A DNA stretch of 64,000 nucleotides from Microbacterium hydrocarbonoxydans (GTDB taxonomy: Bacteria; Actinomycetota; Actinomycetes; Actinomycetales; Microbacteriaceae), in assembly GCF_900105205.1 (NCBI RefSeq), contig NZ_FNSQ01000005.1:1364001-1428000 (forward strand). Direction: 5' to 3'. The notes below the pieces were generated by a model. It saw only the letters and a list, made by a program, of their open reading frames with translations, did no database searches and had not been told where the DNA came from. Below, piece by piece: positions 24,817-33,822 of this stretch (positions are counted from its first letter, which is position 1; every line of letters begins with the position of its first letter). The position numbers and the translations under genes are program-made.

Positions 24817-26811
24817 TCAGCTCTCGACGACGACCTCGTCGGGTGCCTTGTCGGGCCGCAGACCCCGCCACCGGGAATGACGCAGGATGCCGTCGGGCGT
24901 CCAGTTCGCGAACTCGACCTCGCCCACCAGCTCCGGCTCGACCCACAATGCGTCGGAGGCATCCGGAGCAGGGACATCCGCGAGGGGCGCCTTCTCGATG
25001 CGCAGCGGCGCGAGGCGGGACAGCAGGTCGCGGAGCATCCGGTCGGTGAAGCCCGTGCCGACGCGGCCGACGTAGCGCAGCCGGCCCGAGTCCGGCACCG
25101 CGAGCAGCAGCGAGCCGAACGTGCCCTCGCGATCTCCCTTCCCGGGACGGATGCCGACGATCACCACTTCCTGCATCCGGGTGTGCTTGAGCTTGAGCCA
25201 GGCGGGAGACCGCTGACCCGGGCGATACCGGGAACCCGGATCCTTGACGACGACGCCCTCGAGGCCGAACTCGTCACTCGTCGCGAGCGCCGCGTCGACG
25301 TCGTCGAACACCGGAGGCACCTGCACCGGGGCGTCGAGCTCGGAGATCACCTCGTCGAGCAGGGTGCGACGCTGCGAGAGCGGCATCGTCGTGAGGTCGT
25401 GGCCGTCGAGCCGCAGCAGGTCGAAGACCATGTAGATGATGGGCGTCCGCACGACCTCGCGCTCGATCTCGCGGGGGCGCTCGAGGTGCATGCGGTTCTG
25501 CAGTCTCGAGAAGCTCGGTCTGCCCTGCGCGTCGAAGGCGACGATCTCGCCATCGAGGATCGCATCGGAGACGGGGAGGAAGGGCGCCCCGTCGGCGGTG
25601 AGCTCGGGGTACCGGGCGGTGATGTCCGTGCCGCTGCGGGCATGCAGGAGCATCCGTCCGTCCGACCAGGTGCCGATCGCCCTGATGCCGTCCCACTTCA
25701 CCTCGACCCACGAAGGAGTGCTCAGGCCGCGCGCGATCGCCGGGGTCCCGTTCTCGGCGAGCATCGGAGAGAGGGATGCGGCGGTGACGGATGCGGGCGA
25801 GGCGGTGCCACCTGCACCGCGGGCATGGCGGCGCGCAGGCTTGCCCCGTTCGCGCGGCTCTTCGGTCTGTGCCGTCGTCTGAACCTCGGCGGTGCCGCGA
25901 CCGGTGCTGAGCGATTCCGCGGGTGCGATGCGGAGCGGCGCGATCGGATCGACGCCGGATTCCGCGCGCTCCAGCACGGTGGAGAAGTCGAGTTGAGCCA
26001 GGTCGGGGTCATCGAGCTCCTCCCACGTGCGGGGTGCCGCGACCCAGGGCTGCGCGCGGCCGCGCAGGGAGTACGGCGAGATCGTCGTCTTCTTGCCGTT
26101 GTTCTGGCTCCAGTCGAGGAAGACCTTGCCGCCGCGAGCGGCCTTCGCCATGGTGCTGGTCGCCAGGTCAGGGTGGTCGGTCTCGATGAGCCGGGCGATC
26201 TCCTTCACCACGGCCGAGATCTCAGCGCTCGTCTGCTGACCGGGAAGAGCCGCGTACAGGTGGATGCCCTTGCTGCCGCTCGTGACCGGCACAGGGTCGA
26301 GGCCGATGTCGGTGAGCAGGCCCCGAGCGATGCGGGCGACCTCCGCGCACTGGGCGAGTCCCACCCCGGGGCCGGGGTCGAGGTCGAGCACGAGACGATC
26401 CGGCTTGCCGGGAAGGCCGTCGGGTGCAAAGCGCCACTGCGGCACGTGGAGCTCGATCGCCGCGACCTGCGCGAGCCAGACGAGAGTGGGCACGTCCTCG
26501 ACGAGCGGATACTCCTTGGGACCGTCGGAATGCTGGATCGGCTGCCGCGGGATCCAGTCCGGCGCTCCCGGTTCGAGCTGTTTCGTGAAGAACGCGTCGG
26601 CGGGAGCATCCGCTGTCCCCACTCCCTCGACCCAGCGTTTGCGGGTGACGGGGCGCCCGTCGAGCAGGGGAAGCAGATGCGGCGCGATCGCCGTGTAGTA
26701 GGCGATGATCTCGCCCTTGGTGGTGCCGGTCTCGGGATAGACCACCTTGTCGAGGTTCGTGATGCGCAGCCGGCGGCCGTCGATCTGCACGTTCTGCGCC
26801 TCCGGAACCAT
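24817..26811 (-). CDS. ligD: ATP-dependent DNA ligase LigD (polymerase + ligase domains)
   Basis: 664-residue repair enzyme for non-homologous end joining. The N-terminal primase-polymerase domain (about 10-290) has metal-binding DLDPG (143-147) and SGSKGIHLY (178-186). After a basic linker (about 300-340) comes the ATP-dependent ligase, with nucleotidyl Lys372 in EVKWDGIRAIG, then an OB-fold with KLKHTRMQEVVIVG. The phosphoesterase domain found in mycobacterial and Pseudomonas LigD is absent. The ATG at 26811 lies 7 nt after a TACGCT -10. It diverges from ku. Confidence 0.93.
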   Translation of the reverse strand: MVPEAQNVQIDGRRLRITNLDKVVYPETGTTKGEIIAYYTAIAPHLLPLLDGRPVTRKRWVEGVGTADAPADAFFTKQLEPGAPDWIPRQPIQHSDGPKEYPLVEDVPTLVWLAQVAAIELHVPQWRFAPDGLPGKPDRLVLDLDPGPGVGLAQCAEVARIARGLLTDIGLDPVPVTSGSKGIHLYAALPGQQTSAEISAVVKEIARLIETDHPDLATSTMAKAARGGKVFLDWSQNNGKKTTISPYSLRGRAQPWVAAPRTWEELDDPDLAQLDFSTVLERAESGVDPIAPLRIAPAESLSTGRGTAEVQTTAQTEEPRERGKPARRHARGAGGTASPASVTAASLSPMLAENGTPAIARGLSTPSWVEVKWDGIRAIGTWSDGRMLLHARSGTDITARYPELTADGAPFLPVSDAILDGEIVAFDAQGRPSFSRLQNRMHLERPREIEREVVRTPIIYMVFDLLRLDGHDLTTMPLSQRRTLLDEVISELDAPVQVPPVFDDVDAALATSDEFGLEGVVVKDPGSRYRPGQRSPAWLKLKHTRMQEVVIVGIRPGKGDREGTFGSLLLAVPDSGRLRYVGRVGTGFTDRMLRDLLSRLAPLRIEKAPLADVPAPDASDALWVEPELVGEVEFANWTPDGILRHSRWRGLRPDKAPDEVVVES

Positions 26812-26818
26812 GACGCCC

Positions 26819-26824
26819 AGCGTA
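26819..26824 (-). promoter_or_regulatory. -10 element of ligD (leaderless)
   Basis: TACGCT on the minus strand, 7 nt before ATG 26811. Confidence 0.5.
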
Positions 26825-26869
26825 GTCAAGGACTGGCCGTGAACCGGGCGGCTGGTGTTCACTGGGGGC

Positions 26870-27724
26870 ATGAGAACGATCTGGAAGGGCGCGCTGACCT
26901 TCGGGCTGGTGAACGTCCCGGTCAAGGTGTATTCCGCGACGGAGGACCACGACGTCCCGCTGCACCAGGTGCACGAGAAGGACGGCGGGCGCATCCGGTA
27001 TCAGCGCACCTGCGAGGTGTGCGGCGAGACCGTGGCGTATGCCGACATCGACCGCGCGTACGTCGACGAAGGTCAGACGGTCGTGCTCACGAAGGACGAC
27101 CTCGCGGCGCTCCCGTCGGAGAAGAGCCGCGAGATCGACGTGGTCGAGTTCGTGCCCTCCGACCAGGTCGACCTGCTGACGCTCGACAAGCCGTACTACC
27201 TCGAGCCCGACTCGAAGTCGCCGAAGGCGTACGTGCTGCTGCGCAAGACGCTCGAGCAGACCGACCGCACGGCGATCGTCCGGTTCACGCTGCGCCAGAA
27301 GACGCGGCTCGCGGCGCTGCGGGTGCGCGGCAAGGTGCTCGTGCTGCAGACGCTGCTCTGGGCCGACGAGGTGCGCGAGGCGGCGTTCCCGTCGCTGGAT
27401 GAGGACGTGCGGATCTCGAAGAAGGAACTCGACCTGTCGGCATCCCTCGTCGACAGCTATTCGGCCGACTTCGACCCCGAGTCGTTCGTCGACGAGTACC
27501 AGAAGGAGCTGCGCACGCTGATCGACGCCAAGATCGACGCCGGCGACACCTTCGACGTCTCCGAGACGTTCGGCGAAGGCGAGGGCGACGCGAAGAGCGG
27601 CGAGGTCATCGACCTGATGGAGGCGCTGCGCGCCAGCGTCGCGCGCACGAAGGCCGCGCGGTCGGAGTCGTCGGACGAGAAGAAGACCACGAAGAAGGCT
27701 CCGAGCAAGAAGAAGGCCGGCTGA
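26870..27724 (+). CDS. ku: Ku DNA end-binding protein
   Basis: 284-residue bacterial Ku that rings broken DNA ends and recruits LigD. It starts MRTIWKGALTFGLVNVPVK and includes YQRTCEVCGE, VVEFVPSDQVDLL and LRQKTRLAALRVRG. The C-terminal tail is Lys-rich (KKTTKKAPSKKKAG), as in Ku proteins that slide or bind DNA. The ATG at 26870 follows GGGGGC and matches the family start. Only 58 bp separate it from divergent ligD, so the pair may share control. Confidence 0.95.
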   Translation: MRTIWKGALTFGLVNVPVKVYSATEDHDVPLHQVHEKDGGRIRYQRTCEVCGETVAYADIDRAYVDEGQTVVLTKDDLAALPSEKSREIDVVEFVPSDQVDLLTLDKPYYLEPDSKSPKAYVLLRKTLEQTDRTAIVRFTLRQKTRLAALRVRGKVLVLQTLLWADEVREAAFPSLDEDVRISKKELDLSASLVDSYSADFDPESFVDEYQKELRTLIDAKIDAGDTFDVSETFGEGEGDAKSGEVIDLMEALRASVARTKAARSESSDEKKTTKKAPSKKKAG

Positions 27725-27736
27725 GGTCAGCCGGCC
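27715..27736. terminator. Hairpin overlapping the ku stop
   Basis: Perfect 8-bp arms GGCCGGCT (27715-27722) and AGCCGGCC (27729-27736) with a 6-nt loop containing the ku stop region. It lies between convergent ku and the DedA gene. Confidence 0.6.
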
Positions 27737-27758
27737 CTGCTCTGAGCGTGCGCGGCGG

Positions 27759-28529
27759 TCAGTGCTTGCCGTCGCCGTCGAGGTCGGGGGCGCGGTCGAA
27801 CACCTCGGCGTCGAGCGTGAGCTCCTGCGCCTCGATCGCGTCGGTCTCGCCCTCACCGGCCGCGGCGGCCTTCTTCGCCTTGTGGCGCTCGGAGAGGTAG
27901 TGCCAGAGCGTGACGAGCGCGGTGCCGCCGACGGCGGCGAGCAGGATCAGGTCGATGTAGCTCTCGACGAACTCGGCCACCGGGGGGATGAAGCCGATGG
28001 CGTAGCCGAACATCGTGAGGCCGAAGCCCCAGAGGATCGCGCCGATCAGGTTGTACAGCGTGTAGCGGCGCCACGGCATGTGACCGACGCCGGCGGCGAC
28101 CGGGGCGAAGGTGCGGACGATCGGCACGAAGCGGGCGAGGATGACGGTGATGCCGCCGAAGCGCTCGAAGAAGGCGTTCGTGCGCTCGACGTTCTTCTTG
28201 CTGAAGAGACCCGACTCCTTGCGCTCGAAGACCGCCGGGCCGCCCTTGTGGCCGATCAGATAGCCGACTTCACCGCCGACGAACGCGGAGAGTCCGATGA
28301 GCAGGGCGACGATCCAGACGTTGAGGCCGAAGACACCGTGCTCGGAGCCGGCGATCGGGTGCGACAGAAGTCCGGAGATCACCAGCAGTGTGTCGCCGGG
28401 GAGCAGGAAGCCGACGAGGAGTCCGGTCTCGGCGAAGACGATGAAGCACACCACGAGCAGCGCCCACGGGCCGGCCGATCCGATGATGGTGGCGGGGTCG
28501 AGCCAGGGGATGAGGGCGGCGTGATGCAT
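27759..28529 (-). CDS. DedA family membrane protein
   Basis: 256-residue inner-membrane protein of the DedA/SNARE-associated (VTT) superfamily, thought to act in lipid flipping and membrane homeostasis. The amphipathic ETGLLVGFLLPGDTLL re-entrant segment and the motif ARFVPIVRTFAPVAAG are visible, along with GEVGYLIGHKGG. The C-terminal tail is hydrophilic and acidic. The ATG at 28529 is used; upstream in-frame sequence runs into tRNA-Leu and is not coding. Confidence 0.9.
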   Translation of the reverse strand: MHHAALIPWLDPATIIGSAGPWALLVVCFIVFAETGLLVGFLLPGDTLLVISGLLSHPIAGSEHGVFGLNVWIVALLIGLSAFVGGEVGYLIGHKGGPAVFERKESGLFSKKNVERTNAFFERFGGITVILARFVPIVRTFAPVAAGVGHMPWRRYTLYNLIGAILWGFGLTMFGYAIGFIPPVAEFVESYIDLILLAAVGGTALVTLWHYLSERHKAKKAAAAGEGETDAIEAQELTLDAEVFDRAPDLDGDGKH

Positions 28530-28595
28530 GGAGTTCCCGTCGTAGTGCGCAGTGCGGCGGTCAAGTCGTCGGCCGCACGGCATGCGACTGATCGG

Positions 28596-28677
28596 TGCGG
28601 AAGGTGGGACTTGAACCCACACGCCCTAGGGCACAGGAACCTAAATCCTGCGTGTCTGCCAATTTCACCACTCCCGC
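28596..28677 (-). tRNA. tRNA-Leu (anticodon UAG)
   Basis: Class II tRNA on the minus strand. The acceptor pair is GCGGGAG/CTTCCGC with one G-U, and the D-arm contains GGTGAAATTGGCAGAC. The anticodon stem-loop is CAGGA-TTTAGGT-TCCTG, giving anticodon UAG, followed by an extra arm. The T-arm is GTGGG-TTCAAGT-CCCAC and the discriminator is A. No CCA is encoded. Confidence 0.95.
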
Positions 28678-28797
28678 GCGGTGAAAAACAGTCTACTGAT
28701 CGGGGGATCGTGCATTGCTGGGGATCCGCCCGCAGCAGCGGTTCGGGGCTGTGGATAACTCCGACGGCGACGGCGGCATTCTTGCGAGGATGCTCGG

Positions 28798-29985
28798 GTG
28801 ATCCCTCCTTCCATCGTTGTCGCCGAGCGCGTGCGGCAGCGACTCCGAGGGGAGGGGATGGATCCGACCCTGGATGCGGAGGGCGCGCGAGCCGTCGCGG
28901 TGGGGGAGGTGCGGCGGTTCAATGACGTCGCTCTCGCGCGCGGCGAGGCGATGATCGATGATGAGCCGGGGTGCGTGCGCGATGTGCTGGCGGCGGTGAC
29001 GGGTTTCGGCGCGCTGCAGCCGTTGCTCGACGACCCGGAGGTCGAGGAGATCTGGCTCAACGGTCCGGCCAGCATCCATGTCGCGCGGGCCGGGGTGTCG
29101 GAACGGATCGGTCTGCAGCTGAGCGAGTCGATGCTGCGCGACCTCGTCGAGCGGATGCTGCAGTCGACGGGTCGCCGTGTCGACATCGGTCAGCCCTTCG
29201 TCGATGCGTCGCTTCCGGACGGTTCGCGGCTGCACGTGGCGATCGCGGACGTCGTGCGCGGCTCGTGGTCGGTCAACATCCGCAAGTTCCTGCCCCGGTA
29301 TCGGTCGCTCGATGCGCTGGTGGGCCAGGGAGCGCTCAGTCCTGACCTTGCGGCGATGCTGCGGCGCGCGATGGAGGACGGCCGGAGCGTCATCGTCTCC
29401 GGCGCGACGCATGCGGGCAAGACCACGTTGCTCGGAGCACTGCTCGACTCGTGTTCCGAGCGTCAGCGCATCGTGACGGTCGAGGAGACCTTCGAGATCG
29501 CCGTCGAGGGTCCAGACGTCGTCTCCCTGCAGGGACGACAGGCGAGTCTCGAGGGTACCGGCGAGATCACGCTGCGGCGACTCGTCAAGGAGGCGCTCAG
29601 GATGCGTCCGGACCGGATCGTCGTGGGGGAGGTGCGCGACGCAGAGGCACTCGACCTCGTCCTGGCACTGAACACCGGAGTACCCGGGGCGGCGACCGTG
29701 CATGCCAACTCCGCAGTGGAGGCGCTCGACAAGCTCACGCTGCTCCCGCTGCTCGCCGGACGCAACATCGATCGCTCCTTCATCGTGCCTGCTCTCGCGG
29801 CTTCCATCGACCTGGTGGTGCACTGCGTCCGCGACGACGACGGCGTGCGGCGGGTCCACGAGGTCATCGCGCCGACAGGCGAGATCGATGCCGGGCAGAT
29901 CGTGACCCGATCCGTGTACGAGCACAGGGTGGCGGCGACCCCCGGTCGGCGCGGCGACCTCCGGCGGATCGGGACGTCGCGATGA
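28798..29985 (+). CDS. tadA: TadA/CpaF-type pilus assembly ATPase
   Basis: 395-residue type II/IV secretion ATPase that powers Tad (Flp) pilus assembly from the cytosolic face. An N-terminal helical domain precedes Walker A GATHAGKTT (202-210), the Asp box VEETFEIAV, Walker B RPDRIVVGEVRD and the His box ATVHANS. The GTG start follows a GAGGATG stretch. Its stop overlaps the tadB start (ATGA). It is first of seven tightly packed Tad genes. Confidence 0.93.
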   Translation: MIPPSIVVAERVRQRLRGEGMDPTLDAEGARAVAVGEVRRFNDVALARGEAMIDDEPGCVRDVLAAVTGFGALQPLLDDPEVEEIWLNGPASIHVARAGVSERIGLQLSESMLRDLVERMLQSTGRRVDIGQPFVDASLPDGSRLHVAIADVVRGSWSVNIRKFLPRYRSLDALVGQGALSPDLAAMLRRAMEDGRSVIVSGATHAGKTTLLGALLDSCSERQRIVTVEETFEIAVEGPDVVSLQGRQASLEGTGEITLRRLVKEALRMRPDRIVVGEVRDAEALDLVLALNTGVPGAATVHANSAVEALDKLTLLPLLAGRNIDRSFIVPALAASIDLVVHCVRDDDGVRRVHEVIAPTGEIDAGQIVTRSVYEHRVAATPGRRGDLRRIGTSR

Positions 29986-30839
29986 CCGCTCTGCTGGGTG
30001 CGACGTTGGCTGCGGGGCTGCTCTTGTGCGCAGCGCCGTGGCTGTGGCCGCCGCGAGCCGAGGGGGAGGCCACCCGGCGAGCAGGGCTCCTCTCACGGAT
30101 GCTGGCCGAGGCGGGACTCGCGGCTGTACGGCCGCGCGTGCTGGTCGTGGTCATGGCTGCGCTCGCGCTCGCCGCGGCATCCGTCGTCTGGCTCGCCTCC
30201 GCGATACCGGCGCTGGCCGTTCTGGCGGCCATGGCGGCGGCCGCTTCGCCCATCGTGTTTCTCCGCTCGCGGCGCGTACGTCTGCGCCGGCTGCGTCGGC
30301 AGCTCTGGCCCGACATCTGCGATCTGCTGATCGCGTCGATCCGGGTCGGACTCTCCCTTCCGGATGCGGTCGCCGGTCTCTCTGAATCCGCGCCGTCGAT
30401 GATGCGGCCGGCGTTCGCGGTTTTCGCCCAGGACCTGCGTGTGACGGGCCGCTTCGAAGCGAGCCTCGACCGGCTCAAGCGCTCGCTCGCCGATCCCATA
30501 GCCGACCGCATCATCGAGACCCTGCGCATGGCTCGCCAGGTCGGCGGCACCGAACTCAGCGGAGTCCTGCGAGCGCTGTCGGTCTCGGTACGCGCGGATG
30601 CCGCGTTGCGTGGTGAGGTGGAAGCCAGACAGTCGTGGATTCGCGGGGCGGCCGTGCTCGGGTCGATCGCACCGTGGGCGATCCTCGGGCTGCTCGTGCT
30701 CCGTCCGGAGGGGGCGGTGGCGTACGGGACACCGGAGGGCGTGTTGGTGATCTGCGCGGGGGCCGGGGTCTCCCTGGTCGCCTATCGGATCATGATCCGC
30801 ATCGGGCGGCTGCCCGAGCCCGGGCGGTGGTTCGGATGA
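29982..30839 (+). CDS. tadB: TadB-like pilus assembly membrane protein
   Basis: 285-residue T2SSF-domain platform protein. Two hydrophobic helices lie at the N-terminus (after MTALLGATL and around residues 45-90). The cytosolic T2SSF core includes WPDICDLLIASIRVGLSLPDAV. Two more helices close the C-terminus. ATGA overlaps couple it to tadA upstream and tadC downstream. Confidence 0.88.
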   Translation: MTALLGATLAAGLLLCAAPWLWPPRAEGEATRRAGLLSRMLAEAGLAAVRPRVLVVVMAALALAAASVVWLASAIPALAVLAAMAAAASPIVFLRSRRVRLRRLRRQLWPDICDLLIASIRVGLSLPDAVAGLSESAPSMMRPAFAVFAQDLRVTGRFEASLDRLKRSLADPIADRIIETLRMARQVGGTELSGVLRALSVSVRADAALRGEVEARQSWIRGAAVLGSIAPWAILGLLVLRPEGAVAYGTPEGVLVICAGAGVSLVAYRIMIRIGRLPEPGRWFG

Positions 30840-31774
30840 ACTCTGCCTCCGCAGTCGCCTTCGCGGTGCTCACCGGGGGGACGATGGGCGGCGGGCTGAT
30901 CTTGTTGCTCGCTGCGCTTCCTCGATGGTCGGCCGTTCCGCTGGCACGCAGGATCGCCCCGTATCTGCGCGACGTCGTGGCGGAGGAGGATCTGCCTGCG
31001 GGCGCGCGCCCACGCCAGGGGATTCTGCCGGCGGGTGATCATCGGCTGTGGACGAGAGCTCAAGGGCTGTTCGGGCGAGCTCTCGGCGGAAGCGACGCTC
31101 TACGTCTCCGACTCGCCCAGTCCGGGTCGGCCATCGAGCAGAGCGCGTTCCGCGGTCGCCAGCTCGGATGGGTGCTCGCCGGGATCGCGGCGGGCGCCCT
31201 CGTCCTGATCGCAGCTGCCGTCTGGGGCCGCATGAGTCCACCGATCGCTCTCGCGCCGGCTCTCCTGGGCGCGGCCGCCGGCGTCGGGTACGACATGCTG
31301 CTCACCGCACTTGTGCGGTCTCGACGTCGACGACTCACCGACGAGCTTCCGACCACCCTCGAGTTCCTCGCCCTGTGCTTGTCTGCGGGGGAGGGATTCC
31401 TCGATTCGCTCCGACGTGTCGCTGCTGTCGGATCCGGCGAGATGACCTCCGAGTTCCGCCGAGTCGTTCTCGCGGCGGGTACCGGCTCGTCGCTCGCCGA
31501 TGCGCTCGCCGAGATGTCCCGCCGCCTCGAGCTCCCTGGACTCACCCGAGCCATCGACCAGGTGATCGCGGCGCTGGAGCACGGAGCGCCGCTCGCCTCG
31601 GTCCTTCACGCCCAGGCAGGCGACGCCCGAGAAGACGCGAAGCGCGTCCTGATCGAGCAGGCTGGCCGGAAGGAGATCCTGATGCTCCTCCCGCTCGTGT
31701 TCCTGATCCTGCCGCTGTCCGTGCTCTTCGCGATCTACCCCGGGCTCTTCATTCTTCGACTCGGCATCGGCTGA
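30836..31774 (+). CDS. tadC: TadC-like pilus assembly membrane protein
   Basis: 312-residue second T2SSF-domain platform protein. The core ELPTTLEFLALCLSAGEGF is followed by a helical RQ-rich bundle, and the protein ends in the hydrophobic ILMLLPLVFLILPLSVLFA and a final helix. It pairs with TadB to form the inner-membrane platform and is translationally coupled to it (ATGA). Confidence 0.9.
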   Translation: MNSASAVAFAVLTGGTMGGGLILLLAALPRWSAVPLARRIAPYLRDVVAEEDLPAGARPRQGILPAGDHRLWTRAQGLFGRALGGSDALRLRLAQSGSAIEQSAFRGRQLGWVLAGIAAGALVLIAAAVWGRMSPPIALAPALLGAAAGVGYDMLLTALVRSRRRRLTDELPTTLEFLALCLSAGEGFLDSLRRVAAVGSGEMTSEFRRVVLAAGTGSSLADALAEMSRRLELPGLTRAIDQVIAALEHGAPLASVLHAQAGDAREDAKRVLIEQAGRKEILMLLPLVFLILPLSVLFAIYPGLFILRLGIG

Positions 31775-31798
31775 GCGCCCACCGAAAGGACGACCGAC

Positions 31799-31999
31799 AT
31801 GAACACGACTCGAGAGCTCTGCGGAGACCTCCCGGTCCCGGAACCCGACTCGATGCTGCGCGACGAGCGAGGAGACGTACCTGGCTGGGTGCTGGTGACA
31901 CTCATGACGGCCGGACTCGTGGTGCTCATCTGGGCTGTTGCAGGGCCGGCGCTGAGCACGCTGTTCGAGCAGGCCATCCAGCGCGTGTCCGGTCTCTGA
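31799..31999 (+). CDS. Small Tad-locus pilin-like protein
   Basis: 66 residues: a short hydrophilic leader ending DERG, then one hydrophobic helix (GWVLVTLMTAGLVVLIWAV) and an amphipathic tail. Position and size match the Flp pilin or DUF4244 proteins of actinobacterial Tad loci. The usual Glu at +5 after the predicted Gly cleavage site is missing (G|DVPGW), so processing may differ from classical pilins. AGGAC lies 7 nt before the ATG. Confidence 0.7.
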   Translation: MNTTRELCGDLPVPEPDSMLRDERGDVPGWVLVTLMTAGLVVLIWAVAGPALSTLFEQAIQRVSGL

Positions 32000-32011
32000 C
32001 CGGCCCGGACA

Positions 32012-32419
32012 ATGGCCGTCATCCCACGTCGCGGCATCTCGGATGACCGAGGATCGAGCCCCGTCGAGTTCGTCATGGTCGGCACTCTGCTGACGCTCTT
32101 GACCCTGGGCGTCCTGCAGCTCGCGCTCGCCGTGTATGTGCGTAACGTCGTGCATGACGCCGCTGTAGAGGGGGCGTACCACGCGGCGCTCGCAGACACC
32201 GAGCTCGCCGAGGGGGCCGTCGTCACGCGACGGAGCATCACGCGCGCGGTGGGCGAGGCGTACGCGCAGGATGTGGTCGTCGGACGCGCGACGACGCTCG
32301 GACGACCGATGATCGAGGTGCGCGTGCGCACGACGCTGCCGGTCATCGGACTCCTCGGCATCCCCTTCGCGCTCGAGGTCGAGGCGCATGCGCCGGAGGA
32401 GTCCTTCGATGACGGATGA
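32012..32419 (+). CDS. tadE: TadE-family pseudopilin
   Basis: 135 residues with an N-terminal TadE segment. DDRG|SSPVEFVMVGTLL carries the prepilin cleavage Gly and Glu at +5, followed by a transmembrane helix to about residue 45 and an extracellular alpha/beta tail. It is a minor pilin of the Tad system. It overlaps the next TadE-like gene by 11 bp. Confidence 0.85.
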   Translation: MAVIPRRGISDDRGSSPVEFVMVGTLLTLLTLGVLQLALAVYVRNVVHDAAVEGAYHAALADTELAEGAVVTRRSITRAVGEAYAQDVVVGRATTLGRPMIEVRVRTTLPVIGLLGIPFALEVEAHAPEESFDDG

Positions 32420-32843
32420 CGACGGCTCGGCTGCCCTCGAATTCATCACGGTCGGGGTCATCCTGCTCGTGCCGCTCGTGTACCTCATCATCGCGCTCGG
32501 AACGATCCAGGAGCAGACCCTCGGCGTCGACGCTGCTGCCCGTCACGTCGCACGGGCGCTGGCCACGGCGCCGGACGCGAAGGTGGCCGCAGCCCAGGGT
32601 GATCGAGTGCTCGCGGACATCGCCGAGCAGTACGGCCTCGACGCCGACGTGACCGAGGTGTCGATGTCGTGCGCGCCCGTCGGGGTCGAATGCCCCTCAG
32701 CAGGTGCGGTGGTCACCATCACGGTCACCACCAGGGTCACGCTGCCGCTGATCCCGGCCCTGTTCGGAGGGGACGACGCCGCATCGGTCGGGGTCGAGGG
32801 GACCGCCGTCCAGAAGATCTCGCGCCTGTGGGGCACAGGATGA
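32409..32843 (+). CDS. Second TadE-like pseudopilin
   Basis: 144 residues. The N-terminal DDDG|SAALEFITVGVIL keeps Gly and Glu(+5), followed by a hydrophobic helix and an extracellular domain with two cysteines (VSMSCAPVGVECPS) that could form a disulfide. The ATG at 32409 lies inside the previous gene; the next gene starts at its stop (ATGA). Confidence 0.82.
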   Translation: MTDDDGSAALEFITVGVILLVPLVYLIIALGTIQEQTLGVDAAARHVARALATAPDAKVAAAQGDRVLADIAEQYGLDADVTEVSMSCAPVGVECPSAGAVVTITVTTRVTLPLIPALFGGDDAASVGVEGTAVQKISRLWGTG

Positions 32844-33250
32844 CGCCTCCTGACGAGGACGGGAGCGTGATCCTGCTCACCCTGGGGTACGCGCTGCTCG
32901 CCATCGCGCTGATCCTCGTGAGCGTGTGCGCCACGGACCTCTACATCGCGCAGAAACGCCTGGATGCGCTCGCCGACGCGGCCGCGCTCGCCGGAGCCGA
33001 CGGATTCACGGTCGTGGTCGAGGGGAACGCAGTGCGCGCCGACCTCACGGATGACGCCGTGCGCACGGAGGCGGAGGCGCTGCTGCGTCAGCTGCCCGGC
33101 GACGCGGTACTGGTCTCCGCGGAATCACCGGACGGGTCGTCGGCACGGGTGCGGCTCTCGGCCGACTGGCATCCGCCCCTCGTCTCCCTGTTCGTGCCTG
33201 AAGGAGTGCGACTCGACGCGACGGGCACGAGCCGCACCGCGTTGCACTGA
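32840..33250 (+). CDS. TadG-like pilus-associated protein
   Basis: 136 residues. The N-terminal DEDG|SVILLTLGYALLAI hydrophobic helix lacks Glu(+5). After YIAQKRLDALADAAALAGAD comes an extracellular domain. The RLDALADAAALAGA signature is typical of TadG/Flp-associated and helicase-secretion-neighbourhood proteins. It is last in the Tad operon; no prepilin peptidase or CpaE/Ssd gene is present nearby. Confidence 0.8.
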   Translation: MTPPDEDGSVILLTLGYALLAIALILVSVCATDLYIAQKRLDALADAAALAGADGFTVVVEGNAVRADLTDDAVRTEAEALLRQLPGDAVLVSAESPDGSSARVRLSADWHPPLVSLFVPEGVRLDATGTSRTALH

Positions 33251-33270
33251 CATTCGTGCGATGACGCCTC

Positions 33271-33822
33271 TCAGACCGTAAGGCGATCCCGCAGCCGCCG
33301 GACCCGCCCCTCGAACCCCGTGGGCACCTGCGCCGGGAGGGCGTCGATGGGCCACCATCGCACATCCTCCGACTCCGCACTCACCACGAGTGCGGCATCC
33401 TCGTCGGCCACGACCGCCATTCCGATGTCGAGGTGTGAGGCGCAGCGACCGAAGGACGAAGACAGCGCATGATGATCGAGGTCGTACACGAGCGGTTCGG
33501 TGAGAGCAGGCACCACCACGCCGGTCTCCTCCCGCAGCTCGCGCAGAGCCGCATCCGCGATCGACGCATCGCCGGGCTCGAGATGCCCACCTGGTTGCAC
33601 CCAGAACCGCCCCTTGCCGTGGAAGACGAGGAGCGTGCGGGTGAGCGACCGGTCGAACACGAGCGCCGACGCCGTCGCATGGTGCGGGCCGTCGTCGCGG
33701 GAGACCGGGCCGAGATCGTCGGCGAAGAAAGTCGAGAAGTCAGCACGGGCCGCGCGCTCACGCTCGGTGGTCACGGCGGCGCCGACGACGAGTCGGCGCA
33801 CGTCCGCGCCGAGCGAGGTCAC
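33271..33822 (-). CDS. NUDIX hydrolase
   Basis: 183 residues. The NUDIX box [18 protein letters not shown] continuing to LREETG is intact except that the first Glu is Asp. Such enzymes cleave nucleoside-diphosphate-linked compounds, but the substrate is unknown. The GTG start overlaps the stop of the MFS gene (GTGA), so it is the second gene of a two-gene operon. It converges on the Tad operon. Confidence 0.88.
   Translation of the reverse strand: MTSLGADVRRLVVGAAVTTERERAARADFSTFFADDLGPVSRDDGPHHATASALVFDRSLTRTLLVFHGKGRFWVQPGGHLEPGDASIADAALRELREETGVVVPALTEPLVYDLDHHALSSSFGRCASHLDIGMAVVADEDAALVVSAESEDVRWWPIDALPAQVPTGFEGRVRRLRDRLTV

Noticed and set aside
30836..32491. Long minus-strand frame across the Tad genes
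   Set aside because: It is antisense to tadC, the small pilin-like gene, tadE and the start of the second TadE-like gene, which carry clear domain motifs and ATGA-type couplings.
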